Shown in pieces: positions 47,368 through 56,213 of a DNA stretch of 64,000 nucleotides. A program made the translations under genes and the position numbers. The stretch comes from JAAYBF01 sp963715445 (lineage in GTDB: Bacteria > Actinomycetota > Thermoleophilia > Solirubrobacterales > Thermoleophilaceae). The stretch spans positions 1,426,001-1,490,000 of the forward strand of contig OY970240.1 in assembly GCA_963715445.1 (NCBI GenBank). Direction: 5' to 3'. How positions within the stretch are numbered: position 1 is the stretch's first letter; every line of letters starts with the position of its first letter. The notes beneath the pieces were generated by a model. That model worked only from the letters and a program-made list of their open reading frames with translations. It searched no databases and was not told the DNA's origin.

Positions 47368-48666
47368 TCATGAGAGCGCCGCCTCACGGCGCCGGCGGCG
47401 CACGATCCGCGTCGCGATGGCCAGCGCGGCCGCGAGCAGGGCCAGGGGGATGGCCACGCCAAGGGTGCGGATCGCCAGTTCGAGCGAATCCCCGAGCGAG
47501 TCGAGCGCGTCCTCGGCGGCTCCACCGAGGCCGTCGCCCGGAGCCGCGGAGCCGCTGTCCTCGCGCGACTCGAGGGTCACGCTCACGGTCGCGTAGTCGG
47601 TCCGGACGCGCAGGTTGCGCAGCTGGCCGCGCAGGCGGTTGATCCGCGCGGCGTTGGCATCCAGCTGGAGCCGCAGCGATTCGGCCTCCAGGTCGGTCTG
47701 GGCGCCCTCGAGCCGCTCCAGCAGCCCGGTCCGCTCCGCTCGTGCGCTCTCCAGGCGGTCGCCGGCGGTGACGAACGCGACGGTCACGTCGTCGCCGGTC
47801 TGGGTGCGGGAGCGCACCTGTCCGAGGTCGGCGAGGTCGTTCAGGGCGCGCTGCAGCTTCGCGGCGGGGATGCGCAGGTCGAAGTCGCCGCCGCTGGTCA
47901 GGCCCTCGTCGCCGGTCGTGAGCGACGAGCGCAGGACGAAGCCGCCATGGCGCTCGGTCACGGCGGAGATGCTGGCCGCGACACGATTGAGGCGGTCGCC
48001 GGGGGCGGCCAGCGCCAGGCTCGCCGAGCGCTCGATGCGGCGGTCGCGCTTGCCGGGGGCGAAGCCGCCGCGAGGGGCGGGGAGGGCGTACGCCCTGCTC
48101 TTGCCGCTCGCGTCGGGCGCGTCGCGCACCCGGAAGTCGGAGTTCCCCTCCGAGGGGGGTGCTTCGGACCCGCCGCCGGCGGGCGCTACGAGGGTGTCGC
48201 CCTGCGCCGAGCCGGGGGCCTCGGAAGACGTTGCGTCGTCCTGCGCGAGATCCTGGGCCTCGCGGGCCGAGGACGCTCCACCGGGCGAATCGTCGCTACC
48301 GCCGAGGGGATTCACCCTGGTTCCGTCGCCGGTGAGCGAGAAGGCGATCGCCAGGACCACGAGTAAGGAGGCGGCGCCGCCCAGCACGGCGAGGGGAGGG
48401 CGCCGCCGCGCGAGCGCGGGGCGTGCGGCCCACGCGGTGCGGAGCGGCCGGAGCAGACGCGCCGCGCCCCGGCGGCCCTCCGGCCGCGGGAAGCCCCGGC
48501 GCACGCGCTGCTCGAGCTCGGCGGCGAACGCGGGGTCCGCCGCGGGCGCGTCGGCGGCGAGCGCGAGCGTCAGCTCCTCCAGCTCGCGCTCGAGCGGGTC
48601 GGTGGTGCTGGAGGCGCCGTTGGCCAGCGCTCGGTCGATCACGGCTGTCGTGTCACGCTCGTCCAT
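47368..48666 (-). CDS. DUF4349 membrane protein, candidate anti-sigma factor
   Basis: 432 aa. An N-terminal cytosolic segment (about 1-90, acidic and helical, LERELEELTLALAADAP) is followed by a TM segment near 100-120 (LAVLGGAASLLVVLAIAFSL). A long extracytoplasmic part then carries the DUF4349 core (about 215-395, RRIERSASLALAAPGDRLNRV, then a coiled coil ERTGLLERLEGAQTDLEAE). A second TM and an Arg-rich tail end it. The gene overlaps the ECF sigma gene by 14 nt. That coupling and the cytosolic helical start suggest an anti-sigma role. No zinc-binding HxxxCxxC motif is present. Confidence 0.78.
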   Translation of the reverse strand: MDERDTTAVIDRALANGASSTTDPLERELEELTLALAADAPAADPAFAAELEQRVRRGFPRPEGRRGAARLLRPLRTAWAARPALARRRPPLAVLGGAASLLVVLAIAFSLTGDGTRVNPLGGSDDSPGGASSAREAQDLAQDDATSSEAPGSAQGDTLVAPAGGGSEAPPSEGNSDFRVRDAPDASGKSRAYALPAPRGGFAPGKRDRRIERSASLALAAPGDRLNRVAASISAVTERHGGFVLRSSLTTGDEGLTSGGDFDLRIPAAKLQRALNDLADLGQVRSRTQTGDDVTVAFVTAGDRLESARAERTGLLERLEGAQTDLEAESLRLQLDANAARINRLRGQLRNLRVRTDYATVSVTLESREDSGSAAPGDGLGGAAEDALDSLGDSLELAIRTLGVAIPLALLAAALAIATRIVRRRRREAALS

Positions 48667-49222
48667 CGCACGCCTCTCGCAGCTTGTTGACGGTTCGGTG
48701 CAGCCTGGTGCCCACGTTGGACTCGGAGACTTCGAGCACGCGGGCGATCTCGGCGTTCGAGAGCCCCGCCATGAACTTGAGCGCGACCAGCTCGCGCTCA
48801 CGGGGGTCGAGGCTCGTCATGGCCGTGCGCACGGTCTCGCGGCGCAGGGTCAGCTCGGCCTGATGGTCCGGTGCCTGGGCGTCCACGTCCTCCGGGTCGG
48901 CTTCGAGCGTCGCGCGGCGCTTGCGCCGGCGCAGCTCGTCGAGCGCCGCGTTGCGGGCGATCCCGAAGACCCATGCCTCGCGGCTCCCGCGTGAGGGCCG
49001 GTAGCCGCCCCGCTTGCGGTAGGCGCGCTCGAATGCGAGCGCCGTCGCGTCCTCGGCCGCGGCGCGATCGCCGAGCAGCGATGCCACGTAGGCGTACACG
49101 CGGGGAAAGGTCTGGCGGTAGAGGGACTCGAAGCTCTCGAGGTCCGCCCTCGGGGCGATCACCGGCATGGGCTCCGCTATCGCCTCGTTCACACCAGTAC
49201 TACGTCCCTGCCGCGGATCCAT
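48653..49222 (-). CDS. ECF-type RNA polymerase sigma factor
   Basis: 189 aa from the ATG at 49222; a GTG at 49192 is an alternative. Region 2 (about 30-95) has FESLYRQTFPRVYAYVASLLGDRAAAEDATALAFERAY and WVFGIARNAALDELRRR. Region 4 (about 125-180) has LDPRERELVALKFMAGLSNAEIARVLEVSESNVGTRLHR. Together these are the two-domain minimal ECF layout. The target promoters are unknown. It overlaps the DUF4349 gene and probably forms a sigma/anti-sigma pair with it, which would transmit an envelope signal. Confidence 0.9.
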   Translation of the reverse strand: MDPRQGRSTGVNEAIAEPMPVIAPRADLESFESLYRQTFPRVYAYVASLLGDRAAAEDATALAFERAYRKRGGYRPSRGSREAWVFGIARNAALDELRRRKRRATLEADPEDVDAQAPDHQAELTLRRETVRTAMTSLDPRERELVALKFMAGLSNAEIARVLEVSESNVGTRLHRTVNKLREACDGRA

Positions 49223-49291
49223 CACAACGCAAGTCTGAGGGCCGCGGGCGATGCCCGTCGAGCTGGTGGCGTGACGCCTCCTCGTGGGCTC

Positions 49292-49297
49292 TAGGAT
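49292..49297 (+). promoter_or_regulatory. -10-like hexamer TAGGAT, leaderless start
   Basis: TAGGAT is followed by 9 nt and the ATG at 49307, with no ribosome-binding site. Confidence 0.4.
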
Positions 49298-49306
49298 CGG
49301 TTCCGG

Positions 49307-49852
49307 ATGCGCTTGCTGACAACAGCCGTCGCGGTGGCGGCCGCGGCCTCGTTCGCGGCCACTCCGGCTGCGGGCGTGAAGGCCCCGACGCCGAAGAAGC
49401 TGCTCTGGGCGACCGTCAACGTCTGCGCGGCCGACAGCGGCCCGAACACCTTCGGCATCCGCGCGAGCATGCCGGGCAACGGCACCTCGCAACGGATGTA
49501 CATGCGCTTCTTCGCTCAGTCGTACAACGCCAAGAAGCGGCGCTACGTGCTCACGGGAGCGCGCTCCGACTGGATGCGCGTGGGGGACGCGGACTTCGTT
49601 TCGCGGCAGGCCGGCTACAGCTTCGACTTCACGGACCCGCCCGCCGGCGGGCGGTTCAAGCTGCGCGGACTCGTGCGCTTCCAGTGGCGCGAGCTGCGCT
49701 CCAAGGGGAGCGGCAAGGGGAAGCGCTGGGTGGTGGCCAAGCAGCGCGAGCGGATCACGCGCGGCGGGCGCAAGGGAGTGAAGGGCGGCGATCCTCCCGG
49801 GCGCTCGGACGCCGTCTGCCTGGTCGAGAGTGAGCCCCAGCCAGCCGGCTAG
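49307..49852 (+). CDS. secreted protein of unknown function
   Basis: 181 aa. The signal peptide (about 1-23, AASFAATPAAG) precedes a basic beta-rich protein with two Cys (NVCAAD and AVCLVE) that could pair. Segments such as ADSGPNTFGIRASMPGNG, then MYMRFFAQSYN and FKLRGLVRFQWRELRSKG suggest an immunoglobulin-like or binding fold. It is recognised only as a recurrent Thermoleophilia-type exported protein. Its stop shares the palindrome CTAG with the stop of the convergent GDPD gene. Confidence 0.68.
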   Translation: MRLLTTAVAVAAAASFAATPAAGVKAPTPKKLLWATVNVCAADSGPNTFGIRASMPGNGTSQRMYMRFFAQSYNAKKRRYVLTGARSDWMRVGDADFVSRQAGYSFDFTDPPAGGRFKLRGLVRFQWRELRSKGSGKGKRWVVAKQRERITRGGRKGVKGGDPPGRSDAVCLVESEPQPAG

Positions 49853-50541
49853 GAGAAGAGGCGCGGGTCGTTCGTGATCACTCCGTCGACGCCGAGGCGC
49901 TCGAGCGAGGCGATCCGGTCGGCGTCGTCGACCGTCCAGACGTAGAGCTGCCCGCCCGCGCGGTGGACGCGACGCACCAGCTCGCGGCTGATCAGCAGGA
50001 AGTGGACCATCAGCGCCTCGCACTCGCCGCGGCGGAGCGCGCGCTCGGCCTTGACCGGCAGGCCGGCGCGCCACCAGGCGACGACGCCGTAGGCGGCGAA
50101 CTTGAGCACTCTGTGGTCGGTGTAGTCCTTGGTCGCGCGGGGCACGGACAGCCCTCGGCGGACGTCCGGATCGAGCTCGCGCACCAGCTCGAGGCTCTCG
50201 GGGTAGGTGGAGGAGATCAGCGAGCGCCCGAGCAGTCCGCGCTCTCGCAGACCCTCGACGACGGCGGTCTCGTAGCCGGGGATCTTGAGGTCCACGTCGA
50301 GCTCCACGTCGGCATAGGTCTCGGCGGCGAAGTGGTCGAGCCCCTCCTCCAGCGTCAGCGGGGTGCGGCTGGTCGCGTCGTCGGGGTCGTGCGCCAGCAC
50401 GAGCGTGCCGTCGCGCAGCGGCATCACGTCGAACTCGATCATGTCGACGCCGAGCGCGAGCGCCGCCTCGAAGCTCTCGGCGGTGTTGCCGGGCGCGACG
50501 TGATCTGCGCCCTTGTGTCCGACTCGGATCAGCCCTGGCAT
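49849..50541 (-). CDS. glycerophosphodiester phosphodiesterase
   Basis: 230 aa TIM-barrel GDPD. It has VGHKGADHVAPGNTAESF (catalytic His plus Glu), GVDMIEFDVMPLRDGTLVLAHD (metal ligands and the second His), ELDVDLKIPG and the ending VDGVITNDP. It hydrolyses glycerophosphodiesters to glycerol-3-phosphate and an alcohol, in lipid turnover. The usual Arg in the HRG motif is Lys here. No signal peptide is seen, so it is cytosolic. The ATG overlaps the 3' end of the nei-like gene by 13 nt, so they are co-expressed. Confidence 0.9.
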   Translation of the reverse strand: MPGLIRVGHKGADHVAPGNTAESFEAALALGVDMIEFDVMPLRDGTLVLAHDPDDATSRTPLTLEEGLDHFAAETYADVELDVDLKIPGYETAVVEGLRERGLLGRSLISSTYPESLELVRELDPDVRRGLSVPRATKDYTDHRVLKFAAYGVVAWWRAGLPVKAERALRRGECEALMVHFLLISRELVRRVHRAGGQLYVWTVDDADRIASLERLGVDGVITNDPRLFS

Positions 50542-51329
50542 GAGGAACACCAGTATGTCGTCCGGTTGTCGTCGCCTTGGCCCCGCGAGCGGATCGGCGT
50601 GGAGCAGCGCCGGCAGGGCAGACCTGAGCGCTCGTAGACCCAGGTCCCACCCGAGCGGCCCGAGCCGTAGGTGATCGTCGGGCCTCCGCGCGCCGCCGAC
50701 TCGCGCATCAGCGGCCGCGCCGCGCGGACGATCGCCAGGGCCTCCTCGTCGGTCAGGTCGGCCGTCCTGCGCCACGGGTCGATGCCGGCCAGGAAGCAGC
50801 TCTCGGACTTCCAGATGTTCCCGATGCCGGCGACGTTGCGCTGGTCGAGCAGCGCCTCTCCGATCGCTCGGGTCTGATCGCCCTCGCGCAGGCGCGCCAG
50901 GAAGCTCCGCTCGTCGAAGTCGTCGGCCACGATATCCGTGCCGAGGCCGGCGAGCAGCCGGTCGAAGCGGGTGCGCGAGTCGGTCATCAGCTCGAGCACC
51001 GGCCCGTCGAACTGCACGACCTCGTGATCGGCGGTGCGGATCACGAGCCACGCCCGGCGCGCCGAGCGCGTCCAGCGCTGGCCTCGGCGGTAGACGCCCC
51101 ACTTGCCTCCCATCCGCAGATGGGAGTGGAGGGTGAGGTCGCCCTCGAAGCGCAGGAAGAGGTGCTTGCCGCGGGCGTCCACCGAGCGCACCGATCGCCC
51201 CGCGAGCCGCTCCGGCCAGCGGTCCAGGCGGTGCCGCGGCTGTGGCGTCTCGATCTCGCGGATCTCGTGCCCCACCAGTGCGCGACCCACTCGCAGGGCC
51301 GCGTTGTGGATGGTGTCGCCTTCGGGCAT
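50529..51329 (-). CDS. nei: endonuclease VIII-like DNA glycosylase (Fpg/Nei family)
   Basis: 266 aa. The N-terminus is MPEGDTIH with the catalytic Pro and Glu (after Met removal). The helix-two-turn-helix region includes LLDQRNVAGIGNIWKSE. The C-terminal zinc finger is CRRCSTPI...WCSSC. It removes oxidised bases and cleaves the abasic site. Mycobacteria likewise carry a nei gene next to the giant helicase lhr, which fits the arrangement here. The ATG lies 6 nt after TACGAT. It overlaps the GDPD gene. Confidence 0.92.
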   Translation of the reverse strand: MPEGDTIHNAALRVGRALVGHEIREIETPQPRHRLDRWPERLAGRSVRSVDARGKHLFLRFEGDLTLHSHLRMGGKWGVYRRGQRWTRSARRAWLVIRTADHEVVQFDGPVLELMTDSRTRFDRLLAGLGTDIVADDFDERSFLARLREGDQTRAIGEALLDQRNVAGIGNIWKSESCFLAGIDPWRRTADLTDEEALAIVRAARPLMRESAARGGPTITYGSGRSGGTWVYERSGLPCRRCSTPIRSRGQGDDNRTTYWCSSCQG

Positions 51330-51335
51330 GCCTTG

Positions 51336-51341
51336 ATCGTA
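51336..51341 (-). promoter_or_regulatory. -10-like hexamer TACGAT, leaderless start of nei
   Basis: On the minus strand TACGAT is followed by 6 nt and the ATG at 51329, in the 31-nt gap after lhr. Confidence 0.4.
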
Positions 51342-51360
51342 GGTCGCCGGAGGCGGCCGT

Positions 51361-54300
51361 TCACGCGCTCAAGGTCAGGCGGCGAGGACCCAGGCTGAAC
51401 CCGACGTCGATCAGCAGCGGCTCGTAGGGCGAGCCCACCACCGGCTCGCCGTCGAACCGCTCGAGCCCGAGCCGCTTCACGCGGCCTTGGCGCACGTGTT
51501 CGGCGAGCGCGTCGAGCGCCTCGCGCAGCCACGGCGCGGGGACGCCTGCCTCGAGCGGCTCGCGCAGCGCGACCAGGCCCTTGCCGCCGCGCTCGACGTA
51601 GAGGACGGGCTCGGCGTCGAGCGTCACCACGTGCGCACCCGGCACGCGGCTGGGCCGGCGCCCTTCCTCGCGCTTGGGCCACGGCAGCGTCGCGCCGAAC
51701 GGATTCGCGGGGTCGGTGGCGGCGAGCACCAGCGCCCCGGCGGGCTCATCGCTGCGCAGGCCGCGCAGCCGCTCGATAGCGGCCGGCAGCGCGAACTGGG
51801 CGCCGCCCAGCCCCTCTACGAAGTAGCCGCGCTGGGCGGTGCCGAGCGTCTCCAGGTTCGAGAGCTCGGAGTAGAGCGCGGCGAAGCCGCCGGGGATCCC
51901 CTCCGCGAGCACCGTCTCGCGGGTGACGATCCCGTAGCGCTCGAGCAGGAGCTCGGAGCGGGCGCGCATGCGGGGCCCGTGGGCGGGCGGGTCGAGGAAC
52001 AGCCGCTCGGTGAGCGACCAGCGGCCCTGCACCTGGGGCGCGCCCGGCCTGCGGCGCCGCGCGAAGCGCCGCCCGGCCTCCCGGCGCTGACCGGCGAGGG
52101 ACAGCCGCGGCGCGCGCAGCGGGGCGAACGCGTCGTTGGTGGCCTCACCGGCCCAGACGAGGTCCCAGAGCGCCTCCTGCAGCGCCGCCGGCTCGACGGC
52201 CGCCGCGCCCTCTCCGGCGGTGGGGAGGTCCACCAGCAGGTCGGACCAGAAGGCCGCCCCGGCCCGCAGCCGCTCGCGGATCGCCTCGTGGAGCGGCTCG
52301 GCGGGGCGCTCGCCCTTGAAGGTCGGCGGGCCGAGCCAGCGCGCGTCCTCGCGGAAGTAGAGCGCCACCTTGCCGGTGCTGCGCCCGAGCGACCCGGCGC
52401 CGACCCAGACGAGCTCGCCGGAGGCGCACAGCTGGTCGATCCAGGCGGGCGAGTAGGTGCCGACACGGCGGGGGAGGACCTCCCGCTCCCAGCTCTCGGG
52501 CGCGAGTGCCAAACCCTGGAGCGGCACGAGCATCTCGCGCAGCCGATCGACGCCGGCGCCCGTGGCCGGCGATACGTCGACGCCCTGCCAGGCGGGCAGG
52601 AAGCGCGCGAGCGCACGCTGCTCCGCCGGCTCGACCTCCTTGCGCAGGCTCGCCAGCGAAGCGCGGCGCAGGCGCCGCAGGACCTCGGGGTCGCACCACT
52701 CCCGCTCGCTGCCGCCCGGCCGCAGCTCTCCCTGGAGCAGGTCGCCGGCCTGGGCGAGGGCTTTCAGCACGGGCATCGGGTCCACGCCGTAGCGGTCGTG
52801 CAGCTCGCGCGTGGTGAACGGCCCGTGGGTGCGGCCGTAGCGCCGCACCAGACGCTCGAACGGCGCCTCGACCTCCTCGAGGAAGGTGTCCGGCAGGCCG
52901 CCGGGTGGGACGGCGCCGAAGGCGTCCCGGTAGAGGCCGGCGTCCTCGGCGGCGATGAAGCGCTCCTCGCCGCCGATGCGCATCGCCACCGCGCGGCGCT
53001 CGCGGGCGAGGTCAGCCAGCATCCGCTTGGCCGAGACCGCGGAGATGCAGCGCTGCTGCGCCTCGTCCACCGTCAAGTCGCCCACCGCGCGCAGCACGTC
53101 GTGGAGGGAGTCGGAGTTGGACGCCTGGGTGCGCTCGCTCAGGCGCTGGAGATCGTCCTCGACCTGGACCAGGGCGTCGGGATCGATCAGGTCGCGCAGC
53201 TCCTCCTGGCCGAGCAGCTCGCGCAGCAGGTCGCGGTCGAGCGAGAGGGCGGCCGCGCGGCGCTCCGCGTTCGGCGCGTCGCCCTCGTACATGTAGGTCG
53301 CCACGTAGTCGAAGAGCAGCGAGGAGGCGAACGGCGAGGCGCGCTGCGTCTCCACCTCGACGAGCGACAGCTCGCGGGTGTGGAGGCCGCGCAGCAGCTC
53401 GGTCAGGCTCGGCAGGTCGAGCACGTCGCGCAGGCACTCGCGGTAGGTCTCGAGCACGATCGGGAACTGGCCGTAGCGCTTGGCCACCTCGAGCAGCGAC
53501 TGGGCCTTCAGCCGCTGCTGCCACAGCGGCGTGCGCTTGCCGGGGTAGGCGCGCGGCAGCAGCAGCGCGCGGGCGGCGTTCTCGCGGAAGCGCGCACCGT
53601 AGAGGGCGGAGGCCGACAGCTCGCCCACCACCAGCTCCTCCACCTCGTCGGGGTCCACGAGCACCAGGTCCGCGCTCGGCGGCTCGTCCGCGTCGGGGAG
53701 GTGGACGATGATCCCGTCGTCCGACCAGATCGCGTCCGACTCGAGCCCGAACCTGTCGCGGATGCGGGCCGAGAGGGCGAGCGCCCAGGCCGAGTGCACG
53801 CGCCCGCCGTAGGGGGAGAGCACGCACAGGCGCCAGTCGCCGATCTCGTCGCGGAAGCGCTCCACGACGATCGTGCGGTCCGACGGCACCACGCGCGTCG
53901 CCTCCTGCTGCTCGCGCAGGTAGGTGAGGAGGTTGCTCGCGGCGCGCTCGTCGAGGTCGTAGCCCTCGGCGATCAGCGTGGCCGGCTCCTGGTCGACCGC
54001 CCAGCGCGAGAACTCGCCGATCGCCCCGCCGAGCTCCGCGGGGCGGCCGATGCCATCGCCCTTCCAGAACGGGAGCGCCCCCGGCGCCCCGGGGGCGGGC
54101 GTGACGATCACGCGGTCGCGGGTGATCTCCTCGATCCGCCAGGTGGAGGCGCCAAGCAGGAAGGTCTGGCCGGCGCGGGCCTCGTAGACCATCTCCTCGT
54201 CCAGCTCGCCGACCCGGCGCCCGTCCGGCAGGTGGACTCCGTAGAGGCCGCGGTCCGGGATCGTGCCGGCGTTCGTGATCGCGAGCTGGAAGGCGCCCTT

Positions 54301-55935
54301 GCGCGCCCGGATCGTGTCCTGCACGCGATCCCAGACGATCCGCGGCCGCAGCTCCGAGAACTCCTCGGACGGGTAGCGCCCGTCGAGCATGTCCAGCACC
54401 TGGTCGAACAGCTCGCGGCTGAGGTCCGAGTAGGGGTAGGCGCGCCGCACCAGCTCGTGCAGCTCCGCAGCGTTCCACTCCTCCTCGCCCTCGGCGCGTC
54501 CGTCCGCGCCGACGGGTGGAGAGGCGACCATCGCCACGATCTGCTGGGCGAGCACGTCGAGCGGGTTGCGCGGCACGACGGTCGTCTCGATCTCCCCAGC
54601 GTGCATCCGCTTGGCTACGACGGCGCACTCGAGCAGGTCGGCGCGGAACTTGGGGAAGATGCGCCCCTTCGAGACGTCGCCGACGTTGTGGCCCGCGCGG
54701 CCGATCCGCTGCAGGCCGGCGGTGACCGATTTCGGTGACTCGACCTGGAGCACGAGGTCCACGGCTCCCATGTCGATGCCGAGCTCGAGCGAGGAGGTGG
54801 CCACCAGGCACGGCAGCTGCCCGGTCTTGAGCATGTCCTCCACCACGAGCCGCTCCTCGCGGGCGAGCGATCCGTGGTGGGCGCGGGCGATGTCCGCGGG
54901 CTTCCCGTCCTCCTCTCCCGCGAGCTCGTTGAGGCGCACCGCGAGGCGCTCGGCGGCGCGCCGGGCGTTGACGAAGATGATCGTGGAGGTGTGGCTCTGC
55001 ACCAGCTCCAGCAGCTCGGGGTAGATCGCCGGCCAGATCGAGCGTCGCGTCGCGGCGCCTGGGTCGGCTCCGAGGCCGGTGCCGATCAGGTCGCCACCGC
55101 CGCCCGCCTTCCCGACGGTCTCGACGGCCGGATCTCCGATGTCGTGGGCGCCCGGCTCACGCATGTCCTCCACGGGCACCTGGATCTTCAGGTCGAGCTG
55201 CTTGCGCACCCCGGTGTCCACGACCTTGCACTCACGGCCCTCGCCGACCAGGAAGCGGCCGACCTCCTCGAGCGGCTTCTGCGTCGCCGACAGGCCGATC
55301 CGCTGGACGCCCTTGCGGCCGGAGCGCAGCCGGACCGGTGATCCGGCGAGCACCGGACCGACATTTTCCGCTCGGTCTCCGCCGCGGACGAGGTGGTCGA
55401 GCCGCTCGAGCGTCAGCGCCAGGTGCGCGCCGCGCTTGGTGCGGGCCACGGCGTGGATCTCGTCGACGATCACCCATTCGACACCCGTCAGGAACTCGCG
55501 CGCTCGCGACGTGAGCATCAGGTAGAGCGACTCGGGAGTCGTGATCAGCACGTCGGGCGGAGTGCGCAGCATCGCCTGCCGCTCGCGCTGCGGCGTGTCT
55601 CCGGTGCGGATGCCCACCGAGATGTCGCCGCCGATCCCCTTCAGCGGCGCGCGCAGGTTCTTCTCGATGTCGTAGGAGAGCGCCTTCAGCGGTGAGACAT
55701 ACACCAGCCGCGTCCTCCGCTCGCCCTCAGCTAGCGGAGAGGCGACAAGCCGATCGAGGCCCCAGAGGAACGCGGCGAGCGTCTTGCCGGATCCCGTCGG
55801 CGCGGACACCAGCACGTGCTTCCCGCCGGCGATCGCCGGCCACGCCTGGGCCTGGGCGGTGGTTGGCGACTCGAACGAGCGCGCGAACCACTCCCTTACC
55901 TGCGGGGTGAACGATGCGAGCGGGTCCGTTGGCAT
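51361..55935 (-). CDS. lhr: Lhr, large ATP-dependent helicase
   Basis: 1524 aa, the typical actinobacterial Lhr size. The superfamily 2 core has AQAQAWPAI (Q-like), Walker A SAPTGSGKT near 44-52, VIVDEIHAVARTKRGAHL, LSATQKPLEEVG, then FVNARRAAERLA and LQRIGRAGHNVG. The Lhr-specific winged helix and beta-barrel modules follow, and a C-terminal domain of about 600 residues unique to long Lhr. It is a 3'-5' translocase that unwinds RNA:DNA hybrids in damage repair. The ATG at 55935 was chosen (two upstream in-frame starts exist); TACGGT lies 10 nt before it. It is co-oriented with nei. Confidence 0.96.
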   Translation of the reverse strand: MPTDPLASFTPQVREWFARSFESPTTAQAQAWPAIAGGKHVLVSAPTGSGKTLAAFLWGLDRLVASPLAEGERRTRLVYVSPLKALSYDIEKNLRAPLKGIGGDISVGIRTGDTPQRERQAMLRTPPDVLITTPESLYLMLTSRAREFLTGVEWVIVDEIHAVARTKRGAHLALTLERLDHLVRGGDRAENVGPVLAGSPVRLRSGRKGVQRIGLSATQKPLEEVGRFLVGEGRECKVVDTGVRKQLDLKIQVPVEDMREPGAHDIGDPAVETVGKAGGGGDLIGTGLGADPGAATRRSIWPAIYPELLELVQSHTSTIIFVNARRAAERLAVRLNELAGEEDGKPADIARAHHGSLAREERLVVEDMLKTGQLPCLVATSSLELGIDMGAVDLVLQVESPKSVTAGLQRIGRAGHNVGDVSKGRIFPKFRADLLECAVVAKRMHAGEIETTVVPRNPLDVLAQQIVAMVASPPVGADGRAEGEEEWNAAELHELVRRAYPYSDLSRELFDQVLDMLDGRYPSEEFSELRPRIVWDRVQDTIRARKGAFQLAITNAGTIPDRGLYGVHLPDGRRVGELDEEMVYEARAGQTFLLGASTWRIEEITRDRVIVTPAPGAPGALPFWKGDGIGRPAELGGAIGEFSRWAVDQEPATLIAEGYDLDERAASNLLTYLREQQEATRVVPSDRTIVVERFRDEIGDWRLCVLSPYGGRVHSAWALALSARIRDRFGLESDAIWSDDGIIVHLPDADEPPSADLVLVDPDEVEELVVGELSASALYGARFRENAARALLLPRAYPGKRTPLWQQRLKAQSLLEVAKRYGQFPIVLETYRECLRDVLDLPSLTELLRGLHTRELSLVEVETQRASPFASSLLFDYVATYMYEGDAPNAERRAAALSLDRDLLRELLGQEELRDLIDPDALVQVEDDLQRLSERTQASNSDSLHDVLRAVGDLTVDEAQQRCISAVSAKRMLADLARERRAVAMRIGGEERFIAAEDAGLYRDAFGAVPPGGLPDTFLEEVEAPFERLVRRYGRTHGPFTTRELHDRYGVDPMPVLKALAQAGDLLQGELRPGGSEREWCDPEVLRRLRRASLASLRKEVEPAEQRALARFLPAWQGVDVSPATGAGVDRLREMLVPLQGLALAPESWEREVLPRRVGTYSPAWIDQLCASGELVWVGAGSLGRSTGKVALYFREDARWLGPPTFKGERPAEPLHEAIRERLRAGAAFWSDLLVDLPTAGEGAAAVEPAALQEALWDLVWAGEATNDAFAPLRAPRLSLAGQRREAGRRFARRRRPGAPQVQGRWSLTERLFLDPPAHGPRMRARSELLLERYGIVTRETVLAEGIPGGFAALYSELSNLETLGTAQRGYFVEGLGGAQFALPAAIERLRGLRSDEPAGALVLAATDPANPFGATLPWPKREEGRRPSRVPGAHVVTLDAEPVLYVERGGKGLVALREPLEAGVPAPWLREALDALAEHVRQGRVKRLGLERFDGEPVVGSPYEPLLIDVGFSLGPRRLTLSA

Positions 55936-56003
55936 GCAACCCATCACCGTACCGCTCCCGATGCCCGCGCCAAAGAGGAGGCTCGCCGTTCGGTGGGTCG
56001 ACC

Positions 56004-56213
56004 GTGCCACGCGCGCTTGGACATCCCCTGGCCCTCTTCGCCGTCATCGGCGCGGGCGTGCTCTCGGGGTGCGGGGCCGAGGAGATCGGCCGCGAGGTCG
56101 ACTCTCAGGTGGAGCAGACGCTTCGTGACCCGATGCGGGTCGAGCGCGAGGCTCGCCGCCAGAAGCGCAACCTCAACCGCGGGTTCAAAGAGGCGGAGCG
56201 GCTTACCCGCTAG
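56004..56213 (+). CDS. small lipoprotein, unknown function
   Basis: 69 aa from a GTG. The signal peptide ends in a lipobox LSGC (Cys23), after which about 45 residues form one charged helix (EEIGREVDSQVEQTLRDP, then VEREARRQKRN). The frame opens further upstream but without a signal-peptide start. It begins 68 nt from the divergent lhr start and its end overlaps the 3' end of the UDG gene on the other strand by 11 nt. The role is unknown; it may be a short envelope spacer or partner protein. Confidence 0.5.
   Translation: MPRALGHPLALFAVIGAGVLSGCGAEEIGREVDSQVEQTLRDPMRVEREARRQKRNLNRGFKEAERLTR

Noticed and set aside
51487..54738. 1083-aa plus-strand frame opposite lhr
   Set aside because: It is a shadow of the long helicase gene and has no recognisable domain or plausible start.
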